A stretch of DNA of 64,000 bases, from positions 1 through 64,000 of the forward strand of contig JAEPQO010000001.1 in NCBI GenBank assembly GCA_017640505.1, read 5' to 3'. This stretch comes from Rhodospirillales bacterium. GTDB taxonomy: Bacteria > Pseudomonadota > Alphaproteobacteria > Rhodospirillales > Casp-alpha2. The first letter of the stretch is position 1, and the number at the start of each line of letters is the position of its first letter. A program made the translations under genes and the position numbers. Under the pieces are notes generated by a model. It searched no databases. It was not told where the DNA came from and was given only the letters and a program-made list of their open reading frames with translations. Below are positions 24,999-33,180 of the stretch, piece after piece.

Positions 24999-25667
24999 TC
25001 ACGCGCCGTATCGCCCTCGGCAGAGCAGCAGCAGTCCGGTGACGACAACCAAGGCAACGGCAATACCTTCAGGAAGCAGGCTCTGCATGAATTCGATCTC
25101 GCCGCTTCGCACCGGGATCCCCTGTGCCATGCGGCGCGCAACGACGAGCCGCTCGACCAGCGCGTCCCATTGCGTCCAGCTTAAAACGGTCGAGATCGCC
25201 ATGAGCGCAACCGTCAGGAGACCGAGCAACCTTCCGAGCGGTTCCAGCCTGAGCAACGCGCCTCCTGCCACGACCAGGAGCACGCCCATTGCAATCCCCA
25301 CCGCACCCTGGGTCAGTCCGCTTTCGGGAACATACCCCAGGAACGGTAGCGGGTGATCCATCTCCAGCCAGCGAACCATTCTCTTCGTCCCTTCAAGGAA
25401 GAATACGGTTCCCAGAAGAAGGTTCGTCCACTGGCGTGGCGGCGACGCCGTCGTCGACGACCGCTCCGCCGCTGCCGGTGCCAGCAACCATTGTCCGGGG
25501 GTCGTTACCAGAAACATCGAGGTTCCCCGAAAAACCAGAAAGACAAGTAAATCCGCCCAGAGCGGCCACTCCAGAATGGGGACGAGCAGGTGCCGGACCA
25601 AGGTGCTGATCGTCAGGTACAGCAGCAGGTCGAGATACCAGCCGAGCAGCGCATGCACATACGTCAT
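24999..25667 (-). CDS. Unrecognised polytopic membrane protein
   Basis: 222 residues with about six predicted spans (about 5-25, 30-50, 80-96, 115-140, 145-165, 200-217). No catalytic motif was seen. Its ATG overlaps the stop of the CPCC protein gene (ATGA), so the two are translationally coupled. It belongs to the accessory patch; it may be a membrane immunity protein or an unrelated passenger. Confidence 0.55.
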   Translation of the reverse strand: MTYVHALLGWYLDLLLYLTISTLVRHLLVPILEWPLWADLLVFLVFRGTSMFLVTTPGQWLLAPAAAERSSTTASPPRQWTNLLLGTVFFLEGTKRMVRWLEMDHPLPFLGYVPESGLTQGAVGIAMGVLLVVAGGALLRLEPLGRLLGLLTVALMAISTVLSWTQWDALVERLVVARRMAQGIPVRSGEIEFMQSLLPEGIAVALVVVTGLLLLCRGRYGA

Positions 25668-26176
25668 CCGGATACATCCTCCGGCATTTCGCCGGGCTCA
25701 GGCGGTCTTACCTGGTTCACGGCGCTTCGATTGGCGGCACCGGTTTCCCTGAAATTCCGCTGCGCATCGCGCAGACTTTCATCGTTCGCGCCGCCGGCGT
25801 AGTGCGGGTCTTCATGCTGGACCGGATCGTCCTCCCAACCGCAAACCGGACAAATTTCATAAGTGTCGTGCCCCGGACCACTGAGCGTCAGATACCCGCA
25901 GCAGGAACACGGCGCCCCTTGCTCGGGTTGACGTCGATGCGTGCGCGTGAGGAACATGCGATGGCAGTCCGGGCATAACCACTGATCGTCCGAGCGATAG
26001 GCATGGCTTCGCAACACCGTCGCAGCGATGACGACCTCGCAGACCATGCAATGGCAGGCATTGGATCGAGACCCTATGTCCGCGTGCCGCCACGTCGTAA
26101 CCCGGGCGCGGGCGCGGCGTTGCTCGAACAACGCGCGCGTTACCTTCATGCCGTTTACGTGAACACAGTCACTCAT
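25664..26176 (-). CDS. Cys-rich protein with CPCC domain
   Basis: 170 residues in two domains. The N-terminal domain (about 3-75: VHVNGMKVTRALFEQRRARA, HCMVCEVVI, LCPDCHRMF) is a paralogue of the whole protein at 24690-24929. The C-terminal domain (about 85-150) is a Cys_rich_CPCC domain: CSCCGYLTLSG, GHDTYEICPVCGWEDDPVQ, AGGANDESLRDAQRNF. CPCC domains recur near RHS/polymorphic toxin loci. The start is chosen for its spacing after GAGG. It overlaps both neighbours. Confidence 0.75.
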   Translation of the reverse strand: MSDCVHVNGMKVTRALFEQRRARARVTTWRHADIGSRSNACHCMVCEVVIAATVLRSHAYRSDDQWLCPDCHRMFLTRTHRRQPEQGAPCSCCGYLTLSGPGHDTYEICPVCGWEDDPVQHEDPHYAGGANDESLRDAQRNFRETGAANRSAVNQVRPPEPGEMPEDVSG

Positions 26177-26300
26177 CGGCATCCTCGATCCGCCACAGGA
26201 TTATTTCGGTGCTAAGGCACTGCCATATGAGATAACAGCCAGCCACGCCGCCGAACCCGCCCAGGAAAAGAAAACTCTCTAATATGGTATAGCGCGTCAT
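26169..26300 (-). CDS. Small single-span membrane protein
   Basis: 43 residues, MTRYTILESFLFLGGFGGVA then CYLIWQCLSTEIILWRIEDA: one span at about 8-29. AAGGACAGGCA gives a well-placed ribosome site. Its end overlaps the start of the CPCC gene by eight bases, which argues for a real, coupled gene. No family is recognised. Confidence 0.5.
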   Translation of the reverse strand: MTRYTILESFLFLGGFGGVAGCYLIWQCLSTEIILWRIEDADE

Positions 26301-26430
26301 TGCCTGTCCTTGCCGGGGACGTAGAGTCGCGATGCCAGGATTGAACGGCAATCCCGCATAGCGGGCATACTGGCAAACGGGCCGCCCGCATACCACAAGC
26401 AAACTATAAACTTTTAGGACGAAATTCGTA

Positions 26431-26604
26431 TTAAAGTGGCAAAAATCCGAATCGGATCAACATCGAATCGATGCTGAGTTCAGATACGGAGCCGGCGCGG
26501 TTTGCCGGATTGCCGCCGGAGTAGACATAGGCGTTGCGCCCACCGGCGAGCCCGATCGGGTCGGGTTGCAGGTCGCGCCCAGAAGCAATCTCTTCACCGG
26601 GTCG
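26431..26604 (-). pseudogene. RHS-repeat core remnant (3' end of a lost polymorphic toxin gene)
   Basis: Translating the minus strand gives SGRDLQPDPIGLAGG directly followed by RNAYVYSGGNPANRAG, then about 20 unrelated residues and a stop at 26431-26433. This is the conserved DPIGLAGG-x-N-x-Y-x-Y-x-G-x-NP end of the RHS repeat-associated core, which normally leads into the toxin domain. There is no open frame upstream: a TGA stops this frame just before it, and another frame reads SALRYNTFRDDDPV. It is therefore a fragment. Confidence 0.72.
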
Positions 26605-26827
26605 TCATCGCGGAAGGTGTTGTAGCGCAGCGCAGACGTCAGCTGCAGCGCCCGGTCCGTGTCGCCGGCCCCGCCAAGAAAATGACAATCAAACGCAAAA
26701 AATAGTCTTGTCTGCCGGGTCCGGACTCCTTATGTCCGGGGCTTGTGGCGCTGACGTTCGGCTATCGACTTTAGGGCCCTATTGATTGAGATACGAAAAC
26801 ACAGGACCGATATCGAGGGGGCCTCAC
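26605..26827. other. Stretch without a convincing gene
   Basis: Between the RHS remnant and the small peptide at 26828. Short ORFs here have no family features. An inverted repeat CCGGAC-N7-GTCCGG lies at 26720-26738 without a T tract. A 30-residue minus-strand frame (LQLTSALRYNTFRDDDP region) ends against the RHS remnant in another frame and may be debris from a second gene. Confidence 0.4.
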
Positions 26828-26947
26828 ATGAGCAAGAACGAACCGGTAACGCTGAAGAAAGTTTCCTACGTCATGGTTGGCGGCGGCGCCATTGCGCTCG
26901 CGCTGGTCGCGGCGGTGTGGGGCGTCCTCGGCATCTTCGTCATCTGA
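26828..26947 (+). CDS. Small single-span membrane peptide
   Basis: 39 residues: a charged N-terminus (MSKNEPVTLKKVSYVM) followed by a span of about 22 residues (GGGAIALALVAAVWGVLGIF). GAGGGGG precedes the ATG by a suitable distance. No family is recognised. It faces the MOT1 gene convergently. Confidence 0.45.
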   Translation: MSKNEPVTLKKVSYVMVGGGAIALALVAAVWGVLGIFVI

Positions 26948-27027
26948 CGACCGGCGGCCGTCGGCGCGGCGGCCTTCCATTTACGGCAAGCAGGTGTGAA
27001 CGCACGGCGGGCGACGCCCGGCGGCGA

Positions 27028-28179
27028 TTATGCGCGTTCGCCGTTGCGGGACCTGTTATAGGCGCTGCGCACGCCTTCCAACGCGAGACCGATGACCAGC
27101 CCGGCGGCGACGTTGAGCGCGACGCAGCCGATGCCGGTGGCGATGATGATCGCGCGGCACACCGGACGCGCATCGCGGACCCGCTTGCCCAGCGCCATCT
27201 CCGCACCGGCGATGGCGAGCATGGCGCCGAGCGCGCTCAGCGGCAGGACCGCGAGGATCGCCATCGTCCCGGGACCGAACGCGAGGCCCAGCACCAGGCA
27301 GACCGTGCCGAAGATGGCGGGCGCGACCCATGTCCGGGCGCCGAAACCGTACTGCGCCACCAGCCCGCCGGAACCGTGACACATGGGCATCGCGCCGAGC
27401 GGCGCGAGGACGAGATTGAGCACCCCGGTCGACCCGGCAAGGCGGGCCGGGCTCAGCCGCGCCCTGTCTTCGGGAAAGTAATCGCCGGCAATCGCCGAGG
27501 TGGCGATCACCGCGTTTGAAAACGTCAGCGCCAGCTGCGGCAGCACGGCGATCAGGGCGGCGCTCTTGAAATCCTCGACCACCGGAAACGAGAGCGCGGG
27601 CAGGCTGAACACCGGCGCCACGCCGGCAAGCTGATCCGGCGCGGCCGCGAACGAGACCGCCGCCGCCGCGGCGAACACGACGATGCAAGACAGCGCGCGG
27701 AACCGCGTGAAAAACAGCGCCGCCAGCAGCGCGAAGGCACCGAATCCGAGCGCCGGGTCCTGGATCATGTGCTCGAACCCGATCACCGCCAGCTGCGCGC
27801 CGACGCCGAGCTGCACACCGGCGATCACGGTGCCCGGCACCATCCGCGCCACGCGGTCGACGAGGCCGCTCGCCGCCAGCACCAGCAGCACGATGCCGAT
27901 GATCATGCCGGACGCCACCATCTCGGCCGGGCTGAGCGCACCGACGATGGCCAGCGCGGCGATCGCCTTCATCGGCTGCACCGGCATCGGGCGCCGATAG
28001 AAGACGGCAACGGCAATGGCGAAAAGGCCGAACCCGGTGAGCACGCCGGACGCGTCGACCGTGCCCAGCGCGAGCACGCCCAGCACCAGCGGCAGGAAGG
28101 TGCCGAAGTCGGCGACCGCGCCCGAAACCTCGCCGAGGAGGCCGGGCGACGATGCGGATGGTTTACGCTCGAACGTCAT
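27028..28179 (-). CDS. MOT1-type molybdate transporter
   Basis: 383 residues, about 10-11 spans. The pattern of the SulP-related MOT1 family is clear: EVSGAVADFGTFLPLVLGVL, RRPMPVQPMKAIAALAIVGA, AGVQLGVGAQLAVIGFEHMI, and the second inverted half with PLGAMPMCHGSGGLVAQYGF. It lacks the STAS domain of classical SulP sulfate transporters. MOT1 proteins take up molybdate; the MogA-like gene at 16878 and the denitrification context support a need for molybdenum cofactor. It is a single gene. Confidence 0.82.
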   Translation of the reverse strand: MTFERKPSASSPGLLGEVSGAVADFGTFLPLVLGVLALGTVDASGVLTGFGLFAIAVAVFYRRPMPVQPMKAIAALAIVGALSPAEMVASGMIIGIVLLVLAASGLVDRVARMVPGTVIAGVQLGVGAQLAVIGFEHMIQDPALGFGAFALLAALFFTRFRALSCIVVFAAAAAVSFAAAPDQLAGVAPVFSLPALSFPVVEDFKSAALIAVLPQLALTFSNAVIATSAIAGDYFPEDRARLSPARLAGSTGVLNLVLAPLGAMPMCHGSGGLVAQYGFGARTWVAPAIFGTVCLVLGLAFGPGTMAILAVLPLSALGAMLAIAGAEMALGKRVRDARPVCRAIIIATGIGCVALNVAAGLVIGLALEGVRSAYNRSRNGERA

Positions 28180-28328
28180 ATTCAGCTATTCAAAAATCCC
28201 GCGTTTGCGGACACGCAGCAAATCCCGCCTAAATCGGCCTGAAAGTGTTAACGCGGCCCCGCTTTTCGGGAGTCTCGCCGGAATTTATGCAGATATAAAC
28301 AGGAAAATGCAGAATGTGCGGACCGGCG

Positions 28329-29132
28329 TTATCCGCCGCTTTGTGCGTCCCGGATCAGGGCCGCCACCTCGGCGAACCCGGCGCCGCCGTATCCCGCCGT
28401 GATATAGGCCGGCGGGCTGGTCAGGCGGTCCGCGAAATCGCGCACGTTGGCGACCCCGACCGCGTTATCGAAAAACGCGAACATCGGCGCGTCGTTCGGC
28501 GAATCGCCGGTAAACACGTAGGCGCCCTGCGCCTGTTCGAGATCGACGCCGAGGCAATCGGCCGCGAAAAGCTTGGTCATGGTGAGCTTGTCGTAGTCAC
28601 CGAACCAGCCGTTGACATGGATCGAACTGACCTTCGCGGTCGCGCCGGCGGCGACCATCAGGGCAACGATCCGGTCGATGCTTTCGGGCGGCAGCGGCGC
28701 CACGTCCTCGCAGAAATCGATGGCAAGGTCCGTCTCGCGGTACGCCTGGTCAGCGGAGATCGCCGCGCCCGGCACCGCCTTGACGATGTCCGCGCCGAGC
28801 GCCATCAACCGCCGCCGATTTTCGGCGCGCACGTCATCGGCGTCGACATAACGGCGGTTCATGCGCCGGACGTCGCGGTCATAGTGGAAATAGAATGCGC
28901 CGTTTTCGCCGACCACGCCTGAGACCGGCCACATGCGCGCGATGTGATCGCACCAGCCCGCCGGCCGCCCGGTGATCGGAATGACCGCCACGCCCACATC
29001 CTGCAGCGCCTCCATCGCGCCGTAGGCTTCCGCGGTCAGCCGCCCGTCCGTGGTCAGCGTATCGTCGATGTCGGTGAAGACGCCGCGCACTACACGTAAC
29101 TGGGCTTCTGGAAACGCGGCAATCGGCAGCAT
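28329..29132 (-). CDS. HAD-IIB family sugar phosphatase
   Basis: 267 residues. The HAD motif I is FTDIDDTLTTDGRLT (nucleophile Asp and acid Asp), motif II lies in AVIPITGRPAGW, and motif III/IV in YVFTGDSPNDAPMF with the metal-binding Asp pair. The cap domain (about 90-190) is IIB-like, as in sucrose-phosphate and trehalose-phosphate phosphatases. GGGGAG precedes the start. It is followed upstream by a glycosyltransferase operon, so the substrate may be a phosphorylated sugar or glycan precursor. Confidence 0.78.
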   Translation of the reverse strand: MLPIAAFPEAQLRVVRGVFTDIDDTLTTDGRLTAEAYGAMEALQDVGVAVIPITGRPAGWCDHIARMWPVSGVVGENGAFYFHYDRDVRRMNRRYVDADDVRAENRRRLMALGADIVKAVPGAAISADQAYRETDLAIDFCEDVAPLPPESIDRIVALMVAAGATAKVSSIHVNGWFGDYDKLTMTKLFAADCLGVDLEQAQGAYVFTGDSPNDAPMFAFFDNAVGVANVRDFADRLTSPPAYITAGYGGAGFAEVAALIRDAQSGG

Positions 29133-29148
29133 CGGTGCACTCCCCAAT

Positions 29149-30804
29149 CTAGGACCGGTTCGCGAGGTTCGGATAGGTCTGCAGCAGCCCCGCGCGCCAG
29201 AGGACCACCTTGTAATCGCGGAAGCGGTATTCTGCGAGCGGCACGGCACCCTCGGGATAGACGGGAAGCTGATCGAGTTCGTAATAGGCGACGATCACGC
29301 CGTCCGGATGCCCATCGATAAAGTTCTTGGTGACCGTGGCGTCGAGCCCGAGTTCGGCCATTGGCTGCGTCAGCCGGCCGAGGAACTGGTACTGGCCGTG
29401 ATAGGCGCTGAAGTTGGCGAGCGGCACGCCCTTGTCTTCGAGCGCCTTGAGCTCGCGCGCAATGGGACGGAGGTCATAGGCGACGGCGAGCGCTTCCCGT
29501 GCCGCGCCATGCACCACCGCGACCAGCAGCGACATCGAGAGCGCAAGCACCGCGGCCCCCGTATACGCCGTGCCGCGCGCCCACATCCAGCAGCCGACGG
29601 CCGCCGCCAGCAGGGCCAGCCCCCACATCGTATCCAGACGATGGAACCACGCCGGCGCGTCGAAAAACGACGGATCGTCCGGCAACAGCACGGTCGCGAC
29701 ACCGAGCGCGGCGAAAAACACCGCGACGATCAGGCCGTCAAAGCGCCGCCCGGGCAGGTGATCGTCGACCCGTCCCAGCAGATGCGCGAACAGCAGTGCG
29801 AAGGCCGGAAACTCGGGCAGCAGATAGTGCAACTGCTTACCCGAGATCAGCGAGAACGTGATGAACGCGGGCAGGACCCAGGCGGCGAGAAGCCGGAACC
29901 CGCCGTCCGCAAGGGCGCCTTTCGCCCGCACGGCGCGCCACAGACGCGGCCATACCAGCCACGGCAGCAGCAACGGCGCCAGCAGCATCGCATACCAGTA
30001 GAACGGCCGTGCATGGTCGAAGCTCTCGACGATGCGGCCCGCCGACTGGCCCCAGAAGATCATGTTGCGGTATTCCTCGCCGCCGCGAATACCGGCCGGG
30101 ATGGCCCACGCGAGCGCAATGGCAGCACCGGCCAGCACGCTGAGCAGCAGCCGCAAATACCACGCCTTCCATGAGATCAGCGGCCGGTCGGGGCCACCCG
30201 GCAGCGTCCGCCCCCACCACGGCGCCAGCAGCGCCACCGGCAGAATGTGCAGCAGGATCGCCGGCCCCTTGGCAAGCACGCCGACACCAATGGCAACGGC
30301 CGTCACGACCCAACCGCCCAGGCCGCCGTTCCGCCACGCCGATACCACACCCGCGATGCCGGCCAGTGTGCACGTCGCCAGCATCATGTCGAACATAGTC
30401 AGGGTTTGAAAAACGGTCCAGAACGCGGCACCGGCCAGGACCAGCGGAGCGACCGACGCCGTCAGCGCCTCGCCCGGCCAGATCAGGCGCGCGAGCCTGC
30501 CGGTCCAGAAAAGCGCCACCAGCGCAAACAGCGGCGCCACCAGCCGGGGCCACCAGTCATTGACGCCGAAAACCGACCAACCCGCCGTCATCAACCAGAA
30601 CAGGAGCGGCGGTTTGTGATGGTACGCCTCGCCGTTCAGATGCGGCACCAGGAAATCGCCGCGCAGCCACATTTCCCAAGCAACCGCAAGATAGCGGGTC
30701 TCGTCGACCGGCAGCGGCGGGCGCAATAACACCGCGGACGCCACGGCGATCAGCCAGCAAATCGCCCAGATCGGAACCCGGGCGGGCATCCGGATCCCGT
30801 TCAT
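29149..30804 (-). CDS. ArnT/PMT-like GT39 glycosyltransferase
   Basis: 551 residues, about 12 spans in the N-terminal 400, then a soluble periplasmic domain. Motifs typical for the family: RPPLPVDETRYLAVAWEMWL with the catalytic acidic residues, HHKPPLLFWLMTAGWSVFG, and SGKQLHYLLPEFPAFALL. ArnT and related enzymes move a sugar from undecaprenyl-phosphate to lipid A or proteins at the periplasmic face. The GT2 gene at 31508, which could charge the lipid carrier, is two genes upstream in the same operon, and TVP38 lies between. Confidence 0.85.
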   Translation of the reverse strand: MNGIRMPARVPIWAICWLIAVASAVLLRPPLPVDETRYLAVAWEMWLRGDFLVPHLNGEAYHHKPPLLFWLMTAGWSVFGVNDWWPRLVAPLFALVALFWTGRLARLIWPGEALTASVAPLVLAGAAFWTVFQTLTMFDMMLATCTLAGIAGVVSAWRNGGLGGWVVTAVAIGVGVLAKGPAILLHILPVALLAPWWGRTLPGGPDRPLISWKAWYLRLLLSVLAGAAIALAWAIPAGIRGGEEYRNMIFWGQSAGRIVESFDHARPFYWYAMLLAPLLLPWLVWPRLWRAVRAKGALADGGFRLLAAWVLPAFITFSLISGKQLHYLLPEFPAFALLFAHLLGRVDDHLPGRRFDGLIVAVFFAALGVATVLLPDDPSFFDAPAWFHRLDTMWGLALLAAAVGCWMWARGTAYTGAAVLALSMSLLVAVVHGAAREALAVAYDLRPIARELKALEDKGVPLANFSAYHGQYQFLGRLTQPMAELGLDATVTKNFIDGHPDGVIVAYYELDQLPVYPEGAVPLAEYRFRDYKVVLWRAGLLQTYPNLANRS

Positions 30805-31511
30805 TTCTCCGCAACCTCGCTGGCACCGACATCCTCGGCGTCGATGACGCCCGCATTTCGCAGCCTGTGACTATCGCGGTAACGGCGATAGAGCCACACC
30901 CCGAGCGCACCGGAGGCCGCGAACAGCACGACGCTGACGACCAGCCGCGCGCCCGGCTCGACCGCGAAGCCCGAGCCCACGAGCGCGAAAATCAGCATTT
31001 GCGGGATGTAACCGATGGCCGACCCGCCGACGAACGGCACGGCGTGCGCCCGGGAAACGCCGGCAAGCATGTTGGTCAGCACGTTGGAGCCGATCGGCAG
31101 GAAACGGATCAGAAGTGTCGTTGTGAACGTGTTTTCGCTCAGGAAGGCATCCATCCGCTTGAGCTTGTCCGGAAACTTGTGCGTCACCAGATCACGCGCC
31201 AGAAAACGGGCAACGAGGAAGGTCGTCAGGCACCCGAGCGTCGCCGCGGCAACGCTGATCACGGTACCGAACGCCACACCGAACGCATACCCGGCCATGA
31301 AAGCGACGGCCTGGCGGGGCAGACCGACCGCCGTGAAAAGCCCCCCGGCGGCGAGAAAGATCAGCTCGCCGCGCACGCCCTCGCCACGCACGTAAGTGTC
31401 GATCCATCCCTCGTCGAGCATGCTGCCGAGCGGCGTAAGCTTGATCGCCGCGCCGATACCGATCAGCAACGCGAACATAAGAACGGAACGAAGAACGATA
31501 CGTGGCGTCAT
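30801..31511 (-). CDS. TVP38/TMEM64 (DedA-like) membrane protein
   Basis: 236 residues with about five spans. The VTT/SNARE-associated core is visible: GVRGELIFLAAGGLFTAVGL, PRQAVAFMAGYAFGVAFGTV, FPDKLKRMDAFLSENTFTTT and VSRAHAVPFVGGSAIGYIPQ. DedA-type proteins flip lipids such as undecaprenyl-phosphate. Lying between a lipid-carrier glycosyltransferase and a GT39 enzyme, recycling or flipping the lipid carrier is a reasonable guess. The start overlaps the GT2 stop and the end overlaps the GT39 start (both 4 bases). Confidence 0.82.
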   Translation of the reverse strand: MTPRIVLRSVLMFALLIGIGAAIKLTPLGSMLDEGWIDTYVRGEGVRGELIFLAAGGLFTAVGLPRQAVAFMAGYAFGVAFGTVISVAAATLGCLTTFLVARFLARDLVTHKFPDKLKRMDAFLSENTFTTTLLIRFLPIGSNVLTNMLAGVSRAHAVPFVGGSAIGYIPQMLIFALVGSGFAVEPGARLVVSVVLFAASGALGVWLYRRYRDSHRLRNAGVIDAEDVGASEVAEK

Positions 31512-32278
31512 TGCGTCTCTTTGCCGTCGTCGGCGGCAATCCGAACACGGTTGGGCCGGCGGTTCAGCCACATGACCCCGAACAGATCGACGATGCCGAC
31601 CCACAGCCGGTTGAACAGACCGTACTTGGACTGGCCCCGCTCGCGCGGACGGTGATTGACTTCGACCGACACGACCCGGCCACCGGCGCGGATCGTCAGG
31701 GCCGGCATGAAACGGTGCATGTGATCGAATCCCGGAAATGCCAGGAACATGGCGCGCGGAAAGACCTTGAGACCGCATCCCGTATCGGGCGTCGCGTCAC
31801 CCAGGAGCGTCCCGCGCACCGCGTTGGCGACTTTCGATGAGATCCGTTTCAGCCAGGTATCCTTCCGCTTCGCGCGCCAGCCCGCGATCATCAGCAGCGC
31901 ATCGGCGGATCCGCCCTCGCCGTCAAATCGCTGCAACAGTGCCGGAATATCCGCGGGATCGTTCTGGCCGTCACCGTCCAGCGTCGCGATCAACGGTGCC
32001 GCCGCATGGCGCACGCCCGTCTGGATGGCCTGCGATTGACCGAAACAGCCCTGATGACGCATGACACGCAGCATCGGGTATTCGTCCCGCGCAGCGGCCA
32101 GTTTCTCAGGCGTGCCGTCCGTCGAGCCGTCGTCGACATAGACGATCTCGAACGGCCGGACACCATCGAGCGCCGCCGCGATTTCACGGATCAGCGGCAG
32201 GACGTTGTCCGCCTCGTCCTTGACCGGCACGACAACCGATACGTCCACCAGAGAGATATCACGACCGGCATCACCCAT
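31508..32278 (-). CDS. GT2 glycosyltransferase (DPM1/ArnC-like)
   Basis: 256 residues. The GT-A fold is clear: DVSVVVPVKDEADNVLPLIR, EIVYVDDGSTDGTPEKLAAA, then the DxD-equivalent ATLDGDGQNDPADIPAL, and the acceptor region TGCGLKVFPRAMFLAFPGFD. HRPRERGQSKYGLFNR is the conserved R-x-x-GxSKY motif of polyprenyl-phosphate glycosyltransferases. It has no C-terminal spans, as in DPM1. It likely loads a sugar onto undecaprenyl-phosphate for the GT39 enzyme. Confidence 0.87.
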   Translation of the reverse strand: MGDAGRDISLVDVSVVVPVKDEADNVLPLIREIAAALDGVRPFEIVYVDDGSTDGTPEKLAAARDEYPMLRVMRHQGCFGQSQAIQTGVRHAAAPLIATLDGDGQNDPADIPALLQRFDGEGGSADALLMIAGWRAKRKDTWLKRISSKVANAVRGTLLGDATPDTGCGLKVFPRAMFLAFPGFDHMHRFMPALTIRAGGRVVSVEVNHRPRERGQSKYGLFNRLWVGIVDLFGVMWLNRRPNRVRIAADDGKETQ

Positions 32279-32382
32279 GCGCGCGCGGTCTCCTTGAAAA
32301 TCCTACGTTCTGAGTGCTGCGCTTTTACAACGCCAGTCCCCGAAGGGCCAACAAAAACAGGGATTTGAGCGAGAAATTTCCG

Positions 32383-33180
32383 TCATCCCGTGCGCAGGCG
32401 GTCGAGCCGCAGCCGCTGGCGCGCATCGGTCAGCCGCCTGAGCGCCACCATCGTCGCGGAAAAGACGCCGAGGGCCGTCCCGCCGGCGATCAGGAACATG
32501 ATCAGAAGCTGATATTTGACCGCCTCCACCGGGTCCACGCCGGCGAGAATCTGGCCCGTCATCATACCGGGAAGCGAGACCAGCCCGGCCGCCGCCATAC
32601 CGTTCACGGTCGGGATCAGTCCGGCCCGCATCGCACCTTTCAGCGGTTCCTGCATGGCCTGGCGGAAAGTATGGCCGAGCGCCAGGCGCGCCTCGATCCG
32701 GCCGCGCCCGTTATCGGCTTCGGACAGCAGACGATCGAGCGCCAGACTGACGCCCGTCATGGTATTGCCGAGGATCATGCCGAGGATGGGAATGGCATAC
32801 CTTGGATCGTACCAGGGATCGGCATGCACCTGTGTCGACAACGTGAAAACGGTGACCACCCCCGCCGCCGCCAGCATCGACGCCGTGCCGAGGCCATAAC
32901 CCCAGAATCCGATGAAGGTCCGTTCCTGGCGTGCCATTGCCTCGCGGCCGGCAAAAGCAACCATTGCGATCCCGACCAAGAGCGTCAGCCAGGGCGATAC
33001 CGTCGCGAATAACGCCTTCAGCACCAGCCCCACCAGCGTCAGCTGCACGACCATGCGTGCGGCCGCGATCAGCAGGCGCCGTTCCGTGCCGAGCCCGTAG
33101 TAGATCGAGAGCCCGGCATTGACCGTCAGAAACGACGCCGCAAGCGCAATATCCCAATAGCTGAGCTGGATGTAATTCAT
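32383..33180 (-). CDS. fetB: FetB-like ABC permease
   Basis: 265 residues with about seven spans. The UPF0014/FetB motifs are present: QLTLVGLVLKALFA, PILGMILGNTMTGVSLALDR, EARLALGHTFRQAMQEPLKG, LIPTVNGMAAAGLVSLPGMM, TGQILAGVDPVEAVKYQLLI. In E. coli, FetAB exports iron and protects against oxidative stress. The ATP-binding gene overlaps its start by ATGA. An iron-export role here is by family only. Confidence 0.88.
   Translation of the reverse strand: MNYIQLSYWDIALAASFLTVNAGLSIYYGLGTERRLLIAAARMVVQLTLVGLVLKALFATVSPWLTLLVGIAMVAFAGREAMARQERTFIGFWGYGLGTASMLAAAGVVTVFTLSTQVHADPWYDPRYAIPILGMILGNTMTGVSLALDRLLSEADNGRGRIEARLALGHTFRQAMQEPLKGAMRAGLIPTVNGMAAAGLVSLPGMMTGQILAGVDPVEAVKYQLLIMFLIAGGTALGVFSATMVALRRLTDARQRLRLDRLRTG

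Noticed and set aside
26720..26738. CCGGAC-N7-GTCCGG inverted repeat as a terminator
   Set aside because: Only 6 bp of stem and no T tract on either side; no gene end nearby needs it.
26502..26785. Plus-strand ORFs in the RHS remnant region
   Set aside because: Arg/Ala-rich shadow frames; the minus strand encodes the conserved RHS core residues.
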